Counted from the first letter of the stretch, positions 17,552 to 26,692 are shown. The stretch is DNA of 49,238 bases from JAAYOS01 sp050950785 (GCA_050950785.1 JBMNIG010000008.1:1-49238); one strand, 5' to 3'. Notes: a model not told the origin generated them from the sequence alone. A program made the numbers and translations.

Positions 17552-18173
17552 TATACTCCCCCTTTGAATCTGAATAATTAAATTATACAATATGTAGAAC
17601 TATTGTCAAACATTTATCAACGATAAGGTCATGTATTTTTGTGTAATTGACAAGTCGAGGGACAATTCCCACCACTCAAATCAAAATAGGGAAGCATTTG
17701 TTTGATGGTGCATAGGTGCATATAGGAAGCCGCATTAGGAAAGGCACATTGTCGTACAGGATAGCGGTCTTTGGGTGGCACTTATAGGAAGGCGCGTTGT
17801 AATTAGGGATGGGAGCTAAAGGGTGGCGCGATATAATAGGGATAGCAGTTATAGTGTGGTATTAAGTCAAGTAGTAAAGCTGTTGTTGAGTGGTATGATG
17901 TCAAAAAGGACAGGAGTTATTGGTTAGTATGATGTCAATCAGTTTTATGGGCAGCACGATGTCGATAGGATAGCAATATAAGGTGGTATTACGTCAAATA
18001 GAAAGGTGTCTCGTCCGTCGCTTTAGCAAGGTATTGCATTAAAGTAATTTTGAGTATATAATACAGCAACATAAGTATTTAATACTGTGGCAAACTGCGG
18101 AAAATCAAGTATGTAATACTGCAACAAATATAGCAACAAAAGTATCAAAATGACATTGTTTGGAGCGATTTAT
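17552..18173 (+). repeat. Spacer with degenerate repeats of about 33 bases upstream of hisC
   Basis: From about 17700 to 18005 the sequence has about eight diverged units of 27-58 bases, many near 33. Each has the pattern GGTGGTATGATGTCAA followed by AGGATAGCAGTTATA. A second short repeat, AAGTAT-x-TAATACTG-x-AACAA, occurs at about 18050-18145. No gene is supported here. Confidence 0.6.
18034..18062 (+). promoter_or_regulatory. Promoter-like site for hisC
   Basis: TTGCAT, 17-base spacer, TATAAT, about 111 bases before the hisC start. Confidence 0.6.
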
Positions 18174-19304
18174 ATGAGCCGATTTTGGAATGACAGAACC
18201 AGAGGAATATTGCCATATGTGCCCGGAGAACAGCCGGAAGATCCTTCAGCATGGGTAAAGATCAACACGAACGAAAACCCCTATCCCCCTTCTCCGCAAG
18301 TAATCGAAGCGATTTCTAGGGAGCTGAGCTTAGCTGACAGACACAACGGTTTACACACTGCAGGTGGTGGAAATCCAAGCGCGCAAGGCGAAAAGCTGAG
18401 GCTATACCCAAGTGCAGATGCTATACCGTTTATAGACGCTATATGTGAGCAATTCGGCTTACGCCGATCTCAGGTTTTTGCAGGGAACGGATCTGACGAA
18501 ATTTTAGCCTTCAGCTTTATGGCTTTTTGGGACAAAAACAGGCCGGTTTTGTCTCCGGCCATATCATACACATTCTATCCCGTGTATGCCAATATTTTCG
18601 GTGTCCCATATCGGGCAATACCAATGAAAAATGGTATAGAGGTGGACTGTGATGCTCTTATTGCCGAGAAGGGTGGAGTTGTTATCGCCAATCCAAATGC
18701 CCCCACATCAATAGCTCTGCCTCTTGATGATATTCGGCGTATCCTTGAGGCTCATCGGGATGATGTTGTGCTTGTGGATGAAGCCTATGTGGATTATGGG
18801 GGCGAAAGTGCAGTTGAGTTGATATCCGAATATAATAACCTGCTTGTTGTGCGAACCTTTTCAAAGTCTTATAGCCTCGCGGGAATGAGAATAGGATTTG
18901 CAATGGGCAATTCGGAACTGATTGAAGGACTCCGGAGAGTGAAAGATTCATTTAACTCCTATACACTCGATAGGCTGGCAATAGTTGCGGGTGCTGCTGC
19001 TATCCGGGACCGTGAGTACTTTGAAGAGACGAGAGATTTAGTGTTGGCGACCCGGGAAAGGATTGCAAGCGAGCTGAAGATGCTCGGATTTTCGATGCCG
19101 GAATCCTCAACGAATTTCCTGTTCGTTACCCATCCGGTATATTCCGCAAAGGATATATATGATTACCTTAAGGATCGAAAGATCCTGGTGCGTCATTTCG
19201 GTAGCGCTGGTATTGAAAATCATCTTCGCATAACCATTGGCACCGACGAAGAGATGAATAAGCTTTTGTCGGCATTAAGAGATCTAATAGAACGGAAGGG
19301 ATAA
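18174..19304 (+). CDS. hisC: Histidinol-phosphate aminotransferase family, PLP-dependent
   Basis: 376 residues, fold-type I aminotransferase. The PLP lysine is in TFSKSYSLAGMRIG, and the aspartate-tyrosine motif is VLVDEAYVDYG. The N-terminal KINTNENPYPPSP is the classic HisC motif. I choose the ATG at 18174, preceded by GGAGCG with a 6-base gap. An ATG 24 bases upstream lacks a site. No other his genes are adjacent, so it may also act on phenylalanine or tyrosine precursors, or on a related alpha-amino acid, as stand-alone clostridial homologues sometimes do. Confidence 0.85.
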   Translation: MSRFWNDRTRGILPYVPGEQPEDPSAWVKINTNENPYPPSPQVIEAISRELSLADRHNGLHTAGGGNPSAQGEKLRLYPSADAIPFIDAICEQFGLRRSQVFAGNGSDEILAFSFMAFWDKNRPVLSPAISYTFYPVYANIFGVPYRAIPMKNGIEVDCDALIAEKGGVVIANPNAPTSIALPLDDIRRILEAHRDDVVLVDEAYVDYGGESAVELISEYNNLLVVRTFSKSYSLAGMRIGFAMGNSELIEGLRRVKDSFNSYTLDRLAIVAGAAAIRDREYFEETRDLVLATRERIASELKMLGFSMPESSTNFLFVTHPVYSAKDIYDYLKDRKILVRHFGSAGIENHLRITIGTDEEMNKLLSALRDLIERKG

Positions 19305-19418
19305 ATAGTAGTTTTTCGTAAACGCTTCGTAAACGCATTTTAGTTTTATTTGAGAAGTTAGTGAGACCATTGGAAAAGTATGAAGTTGCACGTAATTTAG
19401 CATAGCTAATAAGACAGG

Positions 19419-20321
19419 TCAACTCAAAAACGAAGTGATATCCTCAACAGAAAAGTCGTGCAGCGCCATGTTTATGGCATATCCAAGCAGCTTTGCAATA
19501 TCCTGAACCTTTTTATCCACGTCTTTTGGAGAAACGTGCAGCGCCCCCCTGATCTTATCCAGCGAAGCTGCGTCGGGGGAACCTCCGGATTGTTCGACCA
19601 TATCATATGCAAGTGTAGCCGCATCCACAACTGTGGGAATTCCTGCCGCGATTACCGGTATGCCCAAAGACTCATGACCTATCGATGCTCTGGCGTTTCC
19701 GATACCCGAGCCGGGTGAGATACCTGTATCAGAGAACTGTATCGTTCTGCATAACCTTGATACACTTCTGGATACTAACGCGTCAACTGCTATTATAAAA
19801 CTCGGTTTTACATTTGAGCAAACTCCGCGGATGATATCAAGACTTTCCATACCGGTGATCCCCAACACTCCCGGGGCGAGTGCGGACACCGGACGGTAAG
19901 AAGAGAAGTACTCAGGCACTTGTTCGACAAGATGCCGTGTAACCATTATGTTTTCAACAGTGCGGGGCCCTATTGCATCAGGCGTTATATGCCAGTTTCC
20001 AAGCCCTATCACAAGAACCGATGCTGTATCGGAGTCTTCCTGCTTGGGAAGCAGCTCCTTTAATTCCTTTGCAGCAGTCTCTACTATGGATGAGAATTGA
20101 TCCGAGATATGGTTGGGATCGAACTCAAGAGTCACATACCTTCCCTTGGGCTTGCCGACGACCTGTTCTCCCCTCTCATCGAGTATGTCAACCACCGTTA
20201 TAGTGGCTCCTCCCTCGGTATACTCATTGGTCTCTACACCACTTAGCTTTCCTTTTTCTTTGGCTTGCTCTCCTGCGATGTGCCACGCTTCAACTGCCAA
20301 ATCGGTTCTTCTTTCAAACAT
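19419..20321 (-). CDS. gpr: Germination protease, spore SASP-specific
   Basis: GPR degrades the small acid-soluble proteins that coat spore DNA during germination. It is made in the forespore as an inactive zymogen. 300 residues, somewhat shorter than the about 370 of Bacillus. The mature N-terminal RTDLAVEA is only 4 residues after the initiator, so the propeptide is very short. Diagnostic stretches are VIGLGNWHITPDAIGPRTV, GVLGITGMES and IAVDALVSRS. AGGAGG precedes the ATG. It is divergent from rpsT, a conserved neighbour. In Bacillus spoIIP follows gpr. Here hisC follows instead. Confidence 0.94.
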   Translation of the reverse strand: MFERRTDLAVEAWHIAGEQAKEKGKLSGVETNEYTEGGATITVVDILDERGEQVVGKPKGRYVTLEFDPNHISDQFSSIVETAAKELKELLPKQEDSDTASVLVIGLGNWHITPDAIGPRTVENIMVTRHLVEQVPEYFSSYRPVSALAPGVLGITGMESLDIIRGVCSNVKPSFIIAVDALVSRSVSRLCRTIQFSDTGISPGSGIGNARASIGHESLGIPVIAAGIPTVVDAATLAYDMVEQSGGSPDAASLDKIRGALHVSPKDVDKKVQDIAKLLGYAINMALHDFSVEDITSFLS

Positions 20322-20402
20322 AGTTTTCCTCCTTTTTTTACTATTTATATCTAATGATTTGGGTAAGTATTTTTAGCATTCTCAAAAAAATAGAAAATAT
20401 AG

Positions 20403-20431
20403 TTGATTTTGAAGAAATGTGATGCTATAAT
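20403..20431 (+). promoter_or_regulatory. Promoter-like site for rpsT
   Basis: TTGATT, 17-base spacer, TATAAT, about 72 bases before the rpsT start. A strong sigma-A match for a ribosomal protein gene. Confidence 0.7.
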
Positions 20432-20503
20432 ATAACTCTGTCCGACGTCAGTGTTGATAAACCTGTGCGTAAAGGGAAACTATTGTTGGAGGAGGTGGAC
20501 ATA

Positions 20504-20770
20504 TTGCCGAATATTAAGTCTGCCATGAAGCGGGTCAAAGTCGGTACTGCCAAAAGAGCTCAAAATCAAATGGTGAAGACTGCTATGAAAACAGCCGTCA
20601 AGAAGGTAAAGATAGCGGTAGCCGCCGGCGACCGTGATCTAGCCAGCAATTTGTACCGTGATGCGGTGTCCTGCATCGATAAGGCTGCCAAAAAGGGCAT
20701 AATTCACAAGAATACTGCTGCGAACAAGAAATCAGGACTTGCTCGTCAGATCAATGGAATGGCTTCCTAA
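20504..20770 (+). CDS. rpsT: Ribosomal protein S20
   Basis: Primary 16S-binding protein of the small subunit, 88 residues, almost all basic helices (NIKSAMKRVKVG, RAQNQMVKTAMKTAVKK). The start is a TTG at 20504, set by the GGAGGAGGTGG region 6-16 bases upstream. A GTG start 39 bases earlier would place the site inside the gene. A clear terminator follows at 20792. Confidence 0.95.
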   Translation: MPNIKSAMKRVKVGTAKRAQNQMVKTAMKTAVKKVKIAVAAGDRDLASNLYRDAVSCIDKAAKKGIIHKNTAANKKSGLARQINGMAS

Positions 20771-20791
20771 AATACCGATTATTTGACATCA

Positions 20792-20820
20792 ACCCCCATG
20801 TTTATTCATGGGGGTTTTAT
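20792..20820 (+). terminator. rpsT terminator
   Basis: Stem ACCCCCATG pairs with CATGGGGGT around a 6-base loop, followed by TTT and further T-rich sequence. Confidence 0.85.
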
Positions 20821-20955
20821 GGCGTTTTGTGCCGTTTTTTCAAAGCTTTTTTGTTTTTTTTGCAAATTCGAGTGCACTGAGGAATACCCGTTACCCCTTT
20901 GCGTTCCTTGCTTTGACATAGAGCTACATTTTCCCGTAACTCAAGACTGTAGGTA

Positions 20956-20984
20956 TTGACTCAGGTAATTTTATGCAGTATTAT
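20956..20984 (+). promoter_or_regulatory. Promoter-like site for the chemoreceptor gene
   Basis: TTGACT, 17-base spacer, TATTAT, ending about 65 bases before the ATG at 21049. Confidence 0.6.
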
Positions 20985-21048
20985 ATACATAATTAGACAT
21001 AAATTGCTCCTTCTTGCAACAAACAGAAGAGAAAGGAACCGTATTTTT

Positions 21049-23136
21049 ATGAGGATGTTGGGAAAGACGGTTGCGAATAAGCTGGAAAAGCGGGCCTCGC
21101 AGCAGGATAAGAAAGCAGAGAAGAAAAAGAACAGACAATTGGCTAAATTAGAGAGAAAAAGTCGCGGCAAGGTATCTGGCGACAGAAAAAGTGTTTCCAT
21201 CGGGCTGAAGATTGCGCTGGCGATATGCGCCTGCGTACTCGTTGTTTCGGTGGTGCTTGGTGTTATTTCTATGGCTGCGTTGTCAACAAGCACAAAGAAC
21301 GCCCTTGGAAAAAACATGGAGGATGCTGCTATTATTTCTGCTGACGTCGTGAGCGGACAGTTGAATGACCTCATTAGCAATATGGAATACATATCTACTG
21401 AGGTAAATAAAATTGCAAGTAAAGAGCTAAAGAGGGTAAAGATAGATCTAATACTCGAAGATGAAGGTTTTGTAGCGCTGGGCATGGCCGATGAAACCGG
21501 ATTGCTTGCGGGTAAAGGCGAGACTTCCAATGTTGCAGGTGAAGAATTCTTTATAAGATGCAGTGAAACATTGATGCCCTATATCAGTGACATTACTATT
21601 TCAGACGGTGTAGCGATACTAACAGTGGCTGTTCCGTATATCGAGAATGGAAAATTTATGGGTGTTATGTTTTCGGTGCAGCGCGCTGATTTTCTAATTG
21701 ATTCGATCTCGGCATTACGCATGGGCGAGAAAGGCAGTGCCTACATTGTGGACAGTGTAGGTAATATGGTGGCTCACGATGACAGATCACTTGTTTATTC
21801 ACAGTTTAACCCAATAAGCGCTGCAGAGACAGATTCAACATGGAAGCCAATCGCAGACTTGACACGGAATGCTTTGCAGGGCGATTACAGTGCAAAGTAT
21901 TACACATATAACAGGACCAACATGGTCTCCGCATCCGCCAAAATTCCGGGCACAAATGACTGGGTACTCTTCCTAAACGCTGACAGCGACGAATATACCG
22001 GCCTTCTCCAAACAAGCGTTATGATAATCTTATTGGCAACTGCAGCTCTTCTTGTCTTTGCTTTTGTAGTGGCTATGTTTGTATCAAGGGGTATAGCAAA
22101 GCCGATCAAGCAACTTGAAGGTGCTGCACGCCAGATGGCTGAAGGCGATCTAGGTGTAAGCATTTCAACCAAGGGTAGGGATGAAGTGGCACAGCTTGCC
22201 CAGTCTATGCGCAACATGCAGGCAAATCTCCTTCTTTATGTCAGTGAGATCAGACGCTGTCTGTCGGCGCTTGCACACGGCGACTTGACTGTTTCTGTTG
22301 AAACTGAGTTTAAGGGTGACTTTAACGAGATCCGCGACTCAATAGAGACTATTATTGATTCCCTCAACGAGTCGATCTCTGAAGTCAAGGAGGCGGCCGA
22401 CCGGATAGCCGCAAGTACCGAACAGGTAGCCAGTGGTGCACAGACACTTGCCTCCGGCACTACTGAGCAGGCTTCAACAATAGAAGAAATCTCAGCGATG
22501 ATCCAGGAGATTGAGGGCGAAGCCGGAAAGACTGCGGAGAACACCGTATTGGCTGAGAAAAAGACCAGAGCAGCGGTTGATGAGATTGAGACTTGCAACC
22601 AAGATATGATTTCGCTGTCGGATGCAATGGACGAAATCTCCCGAGCCACAAGCGACATCAGTAAGATCATCAAGACGATCGAAGACATTGCATTCCAGAC
22701 AAACATACTTGCCCTAAACGCAGCGGTTGAAGCTGCCAGAGCAGGTGAAGCAGGTAAGGGATTTGCTGTCGTAGCAGATGAGGTTCGCAACCTTGCATCA
22801 AAGAGCGCAGAAGCTGCCAAGAACACCACCTTACTGATCGATGGTACCGTAAACGCTGTGCTTAACGGCACAGCGATTACCGATAAAACCGCAACATCAC
22901 TGAGCAGAGCAGTTGCAAACGTCAAGGAAATGGACGAAGTAATCAGGGAGATCGCGGTTGCTGCCGAAGAACAGGCAAGGTCGGTTGAGCAGGTCAACAC
23001 CGGCGTTGAGCAAATCTCTGCAGTAGTTCAGACCAACTCTGCGACCTCGGAGGAAGGTGCGGCATCAAGCGAAGAGATGATGGCATATGCACAGAATCTC
23101 AAGAAGATTACAGAGCACTTCAAAATTCGCGACTGA
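21049..23136 (+). CDS. Methyl-accepting chemotaxis protein
   Basis: A transmembrane chemoreceptor that controls the CheA kinase, 695 residues from the ATG at 21049. A basic, lysine-rich cytoplasmic segment of about 50 residues precedes the first membrane helix (about 52-76). The extracellular sensor (about 77-320) has the dCache feel (GEKGSAYIVDSVGNMVAHDD). The second helix spans about 322-346. A HAMP region follows (SRGIAKPIKQLEGAARQM), then the signalling domain whose tip is EDIAFQTNILALNAAVEAAR. A second HAMP-like region may be present at about 395-440. The ligand is unknown. No other che or flagellar genes are here. AAAGGAA upstream is the likely ribosome binding site. Confidence 0.93.
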   Translation: MRMLGKTVANKLEKRASQQDKKAEKKKNRQLAKLERKSRGKVSGDRKSVSIGLKIALAICACVLVVSVVLGVISMAALSTSTKNALGKNMEDAAIISADVVSGQLNDLISNMEYISTEVNKIASKELKRVKIDLILEDEGFVALGMADETGLLAGKGETSNVAGEEFFIRCSETLMPYISDITISDGVAILTVAVPYIENGKFMGVMFSVQRADFLIDSISALRMGEKGSAYIVDSVGNMVAHDDRSLVYSQFNPISAAETDSTWKPIADLTRNALQGDYSAKYYTYNRTNMVSASAKIPGTNDWVLFLNADSDEYTGLLQTSVMIILLATAALLVFAFVVAMFVSRGIAKPIKQLEGAARQMAEGDLGVSISTKGRDEVAQLAQSMRNMQANLLLYVSEIRRCLSALAHGDLTVSVETEFKGDFNEIRDSIETIIDSLNESISEVKEAADRIAASTEQVASGAQTLASGTTEQASTIEEISAMIQEIEGEAGKTAENTVLAEKKTRAAVDEIETCNQDMISLSDAMDEISRATSDISKIIKTIEDIAFQTNILALNAAVEAARAGEAGKGFAVVADEVRNLASKSAEAAKNTTLLIDGTVNAVLNGTAITDKTATSLSRAVANVKEMDEVIREIAVAAEEQARSVEQVNTGVEQISAVVQTNSATSEEGAASSEEMMAYAQNLKKITEHFKIRD

Positions 23137-23257
23137 CACCTGTGAGCAAAAATGAAGCAAATTACGTGATGTTTAACCATCAAAAACTGTTTGCTACTAG
23201 CTCCGCTAACGCGTGCTAACGCATGAGATTTAACTTTTCTGAATATAATACTAGATG

Positions 23258-23294
23258 GCCGTAGTTTGGTTAAATTACGGCTGTCTTCTTTTTT
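23258..23294 (+). terminator. Terminator after the chemoreceptor gene
   Basis: GCCGTA pairs with TACGGC around a 12-base loop, followed by TGTCTTCTTTTTT. Confidence 0.65.
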
Positions 23295-23296
23295 GA

Positions 23297-23440
23297 ATTC
23301 TCTCCCAAGTCGGACACTGGAATCGGACCCAAGTCGGACACTGGGATCGGACACGAGTCGGACACGGGGATTGGTCACGGGGACAGGCTCCTTGTTTAGG
23401 GACATCCCCGTTTTTTGGACAAAGAGATCTGTCCCTGCAT
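23297..23440 (+). repeat. 24-bp tandem repeat fused to a GGGGAC hairpin repeat
   Basis: Three 24-base units lie at 23307-23330, 23331-23354 and 23355-23378. Unit 1 begins AAGTCGGACACTGGAATCGG. They run directly into a copy of the dispersed family: GGGGACAGG, then CTTGTTTAGGGACATCCCC and GGACAAAGAGATCTGTCCCT to about 23434. No gene is seen. Confidence 0.75.
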
Positions 23441-23504
23441 CCACAGCGTTTATATGTCTATAATTTGGATGTAGGTAGAATATTGCTAAATGATATTAGT
23501 CCTC

Positions 23505-23533
23505 TTTCAAAGATATTTTCAATATGTTATAAT
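23505..23533 (+). promoter_or_regulatory. Possible promoter for lepA
   Basis: TTTCAA, 17-base spacer, TATAAT, about 40 bases before the TTG start. The -35 box is weak. Confidence 0.42.
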
Positions 23534-23572
23534 TATTTTATAAAACCCAAAAAAGCGGGTGGAGGAAGAAAC

Positions 23573-25378
23573 TTGCAGGATATCAGTAAAATTAGGAATT
23601 TTTCAATAATTGCTCACATCGATCACGGAAAATCCACATTGGCGGACAGACTACTTGAACTGTGCAATGCCGTGGATCAGCGTGATATGGAGAGCCGAAT
23701 ACTTGACAATATGGAATTAGAGAAGGAGCGGGGTATTACTATAAAGGCCCGTGCCGTCAAATTGAACTATAAGGCGTCAGACGGAGTGGACTATGTTCTG
23801 AACCTGATCGATACACCGGGGCATGTTGACTTCAACTACGAAGTGAGCCGCTCCTTGGCGGCTTGCGAAGGTGCGCTTTTAGTAGTCGATGCTGCTCAGG
23901 GAATCGAGGCACAAACACTTGCGAATACTTACCTGGCTATTGATGCCGGGCTTGAAGTATTGCCCGTTATAAACAAGATCGATCTTGTATCGGCGGATCC
24001 GGAACGAACTGCACGGGAGATCGAGGACGTCATAGGGATACCTGCCGAAGACGCTCCTAGGATCTCCGCAAAGAATGGTATTAATGTTGAAAGTGTATTG
24101 GAGTATGCTGTAAACAACATTCCCGCGCCCAAAGGGGATCCGGAAGCCCCGTTGAAGGCGCTGATTTTCGACAGCCAGTATGACCCGTATAAGGGGGTCG
24201 TTGTATACCTCCGTGTGTTTGACGGTGTGCTACGTGACGGCGATTTGGTACGAATGATGGCCACTGGTGCCGATTACGAAGTAGTCGAGGTTGGATACCT
24301 AAAACCTCTTGGAATGGAGAAATGTGACGGACTTGGACCGGGAGAGGTTGGTTACTTCACCGCATCCATCAAGAATGTGCAAAACACGCGTGTTGGAGAC
24401 ACTGTGACCCATGTCGAGCGTCCGACACCACAGGCCCTTCCCGGCTATCGCAAGGTTCAACCAATGGTATTTTCGGGAATATATCCTTCGGACGGAGCAA
24501 AGTATCCTGATCTTAGAGATGCACTCGAGAAGCTTCGCTTAAACGATGCTTCCCTGTCATATGAGCCTGAGAGCTCTGTCGCTCTGGGGTACGGGTTCCG
24601 CTGTGGCTTTCTTGGGCTTCTTCATATGGAGGTTATTCAAGAGCGCCTTGAAAGAGAATTCAACCTAGATATCATAACTACAGCACCCAGCGTTATATAT
24701 AAGGTGCGCTATACAAGTGGTGAAGAGGAGATGATCGACAATCCTCTGAACTTCCCCGATGCTACAGTGCTCGACTACGCAGAAGAGCCTTTTGTAGCCG
24801 CCAATATAATGGTTCCTTCGGAATACACCGGCAACATCATGGATCTTTGCCAGGAACGCCGCGGGATTTTCAAGGACATGAAATACATTGATTCCGATCG
24901 AGTCGAGCTCCACTATGAGCTACCTCTAAATGAGATCATATACGACTTTTTTGATGCGCTTAAATCCCGCACAAGGGGCTATGCCTCCCTTGACTATGAG
25001 CTAATAGACTATCGTGAAAGTGACCTGGTGAAGCTTGACGTTCTTCTCAATGGTGATGTGGTTGACGCATTGAGCTTTATCGTACACAGGGATAAGGCGT
25101 ATGCTCGTGGCCGCAAAATCACTGAAAAGCTTAAGGACAACATTCCACGCCAGATGTTTGAGATTCCGATCCAGGCAGCAATAGGTTCAAAGATAATTGC
25201 GCGGGAAACCGTCAAAGCCCTTCGTAAGGATGTCCTTGCCAAGTGCTACGGCGGTGACATCACAAGGAAAAAGAAGCTGCTTGAAAAGCAGAAGGAAGGC
25301 AAGAAGCGGATGCGCTCACTGGGCAGCGTAGATGTTCCGCAGGAGGCCTTTATGGCGGTGCTTAAACTGGATGAGTAG
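23573..25378 (+). CDS. lepA: Elongation factor 4 (LepA), back-translocating GTPase
   Basis: LepA is a ribosome-associated GTPase that acts on translocation-stalled ribosomes. 601 residues, the usual length. G-domain motifs are AHIDHGKST, RGITIKARAV, DTPGHVDF and NKIDL. The LepA-specific C-terminal region ends in KKRMRSLGSVDVPQEAF. I choose the TTG at 23573, preceded by GGTGGAGG with about 6 bases between. The open frame continues 36 codons upstream without a site, and the extra residues are not found in the family. hemW follows 45 bases later, as in most Firmicutes. Confidence 0.96.
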   Translation: MQDISKIRNFSIIAHIDHGKSTLADRLLELCNAVDQRDMESRILDNMELEKERGITIKARAVKLNYKASDGVDYVLNLIDTPGHVDFNYEVSRSLAACEGALLVVDAAQGIEAQTLANTYLAIDAGLEVLPVINKIDLVSADPERTAREIEDVIGIPAEDAPRISAKNGINVESVLEYAVNNIPAPKGDPEAPLKALIFDSQYDPYKGVVVYLRVFDGVLRDGDLVRMMATGADYEVVEVGYLKPLGMEKCDGLGPGEVGYFTASIKNVQNTRVGDTVTHVERPTPQALPGYRKVQPMVFSGIYPSDGAKYPDLRDALEKLRLNDASLSYEPESSVALGYGFRCGFLGLLHMEVIQERLEREFNLDIITTAPSVIYKVRYTSGEEEMIDNPLNFPDATVLDYAEEPFVAANIMVPSEYTGNIMDLCQERRGIFKDMKYIDSDRVELHYELPLNEIIYDFFDALKSRTRGYASLDYELIDYRESDLVKLDVLLNGDVVDALSFIVHRDKAYARGRKITEKLKDNIPRQMFEIPIQAAIGSKIIARETVKALRKDVLAKCYGGDITRKKKLLEKQKEGKKRMRSLGSVDVPQEAFMAVLKLDE

Positions 25379-25423
25379 CCGACAAACAGCAGCTATGTCA
25401 GCTGCGTCAGGTGGTAGTATAGG

Positions 25424-26617
25424 ATGGCTAAGAGAAAAGACAAGTTCATAATGGGGCAGGGGTCGAGTGTATATTGGAGGATGGCATCTGAACAGTTGGA
25501 AAAGCTTCCCGGATTATATATACATATTCCTTTTTGCAAAAAGAAGTGTGATTACTGTGATTTTTATTCAGTTACTGCTACAGATGACAAGGCCACACAA
25601 TATACCCAAGCACTGCTCGCTCATCTGGAAGAGGCAGCGGAGTTTGTCCGTTCACCTGTAGAGACTGTTTACATAGGCGGAGGAACGCCGGCAATGTTGG
25701 GCGTAAAGAACCTGTCATTGTTATTGGGGACTGTACGTAAGCTTTTTAAGTTGGCCGCTAATCCAGAGATAACAGTTGAACTCAACCCGGAATCCACCGA
25801 CAAGTCGCTGCTAAAGGCCTTAAAAAGGGCGGGTTGTACCAGGCTCTCCATAGGGATACAGTCGGCTGTGGACCAGGAACTAAAACGCCTTGGACGTCTG
25901 CACAGTTTTGAGGATGCGAAAAATGCCGTTGAGCTTGCAAGAAAAGTCGGATTTGGCAATATAAGCGTTGACCTGATGTATGGTATCGAAGGCCAATCTG
26001 TGGACAGCCTTGCTTACAGCTTGCGCGAGATCCTCAGCCTCGAGCCTGAGCACATATCATGCTATGGATTGAAGGTTGAGGAAAACACACCGCTTTGGCG
26101 GCGCAGAGAGTTGGCAGATCTCCCCGACGATGACATTCAGGCCGAGTTTTATGAGACAATATGTGAAACTTTGAGGAGCGCTGGATATTCGCACTACGAG
26201 ATTTCCAACTTTGCAAAGCCCGGATATGCCTCGAGTCACAACCTTAAGTACTGGAGGCTTGAGCCATATTTAGGTTTTGGTCCGGGGGCCCACTCGGACT
26301 TCGGCGGTAGAAGATTCTCATGTGTGCGATCCATTGACGCTTATATTGACGGCATCAAAAACGGTGAAGCAGTAATTGATGATATAGAAGAGATACCACT
26401 AAAGGAACGTGCAGTCGAATATGTGATGCTGCGGTTACGGCTGTCGGAGGGGTTCGATCCGTCAGAATATACACGCTTATTTTCAAAAAGTATTGAGCCA
26501 ATAGAGGCTAAGCTTCGTGAATATGAGAAGCATGGATTTGCTAGATATGACGGACGATGGGCACTTACCGAGAATGGATTTTTGGTGTCCAACTCAATAA
26601 TCTCTTCGCTATTGTAG
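25424..26617 (+). CDS. hemW: HemW-like radical SAM protein
   Basis: HemW is a radical-SAM heme chaperone related to oxygen-independent coproporphyrinogen oxidase. 397 residues. The radical-SAM cysteines are C38, C42 and C45 (CKKKCDYCDF), followed by the glycine motif VYIGGGTPA. The C-terminal HemN-type domain is present (GFGPGAHSDFGGRRF). It follows lepA closely. The start at 25424 has GGTGG upstream. An ATG at 25481 would remove 19 residues but has its purine-rich site directly against it. The downstream hrcA-grpE-dnaK genes found in many relatives are not here. Confidence 0.9.
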   Translation: MAKRKDKFIMGQGSSVYWRMASEQLEKLPGLYIHIPFCKKKCDYCDFYSVTATDDKATQYTQALLAHLEEAAEFVRSPVETVYIGGGTPAMLGVKNLSLLLGTVRKLFKLAANPEITVELNPESTDKSLLKALKRAGCTRLSIGIQSAVDQELKRLGRLHSFEDAKNAVELARKVGFGNISVDLMYGIEGQSVDSLAYSLREILSLEPEHISCYGLKVEENTPLWRRRELADLPDDDIQAEFYETICETLRSAGYSHYEISNFAKPGYASSHNLKYWRLEPYLGFGPGAHSDFGGRRFSCVRSIDAYIDGIKNGEAVIDDIEEIPLKERAVEYVMLRLRLSEGFDPSEYTRLFSKSIEPIEAKLREYEKHGFARYDGRWALTENGFLVSNSIISSLL

Positions 26618-26642
26618 CAGCGTTTGAATATTATGTTATAGA

Positions 26643-26692
26643 TTTCCAGGAGGCTTATTACATATTATTTTCAGGAGGCTTTCTACATATTA
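26643..26692 (+). repeat. Two tandem 25-base units with AGGAGG cores
   Basis: Units of 25 bases at 26643-26667 and 26668-26692 both carry CAGGAGGCTT and end with ACATATTA. They differ at three or so positions. Each holds a perfect Shine-Dalgarno word with no start codon at the right distance. Confidence 0.65.

Noticed and set aside
22236..23000. Long open frame (254 codons) antisense to the chemoreceptor
   Set aside because: It is a shadow of the conserved signalling domain on the other strand. It has no start signals and low-complexity Ser/Ala content.
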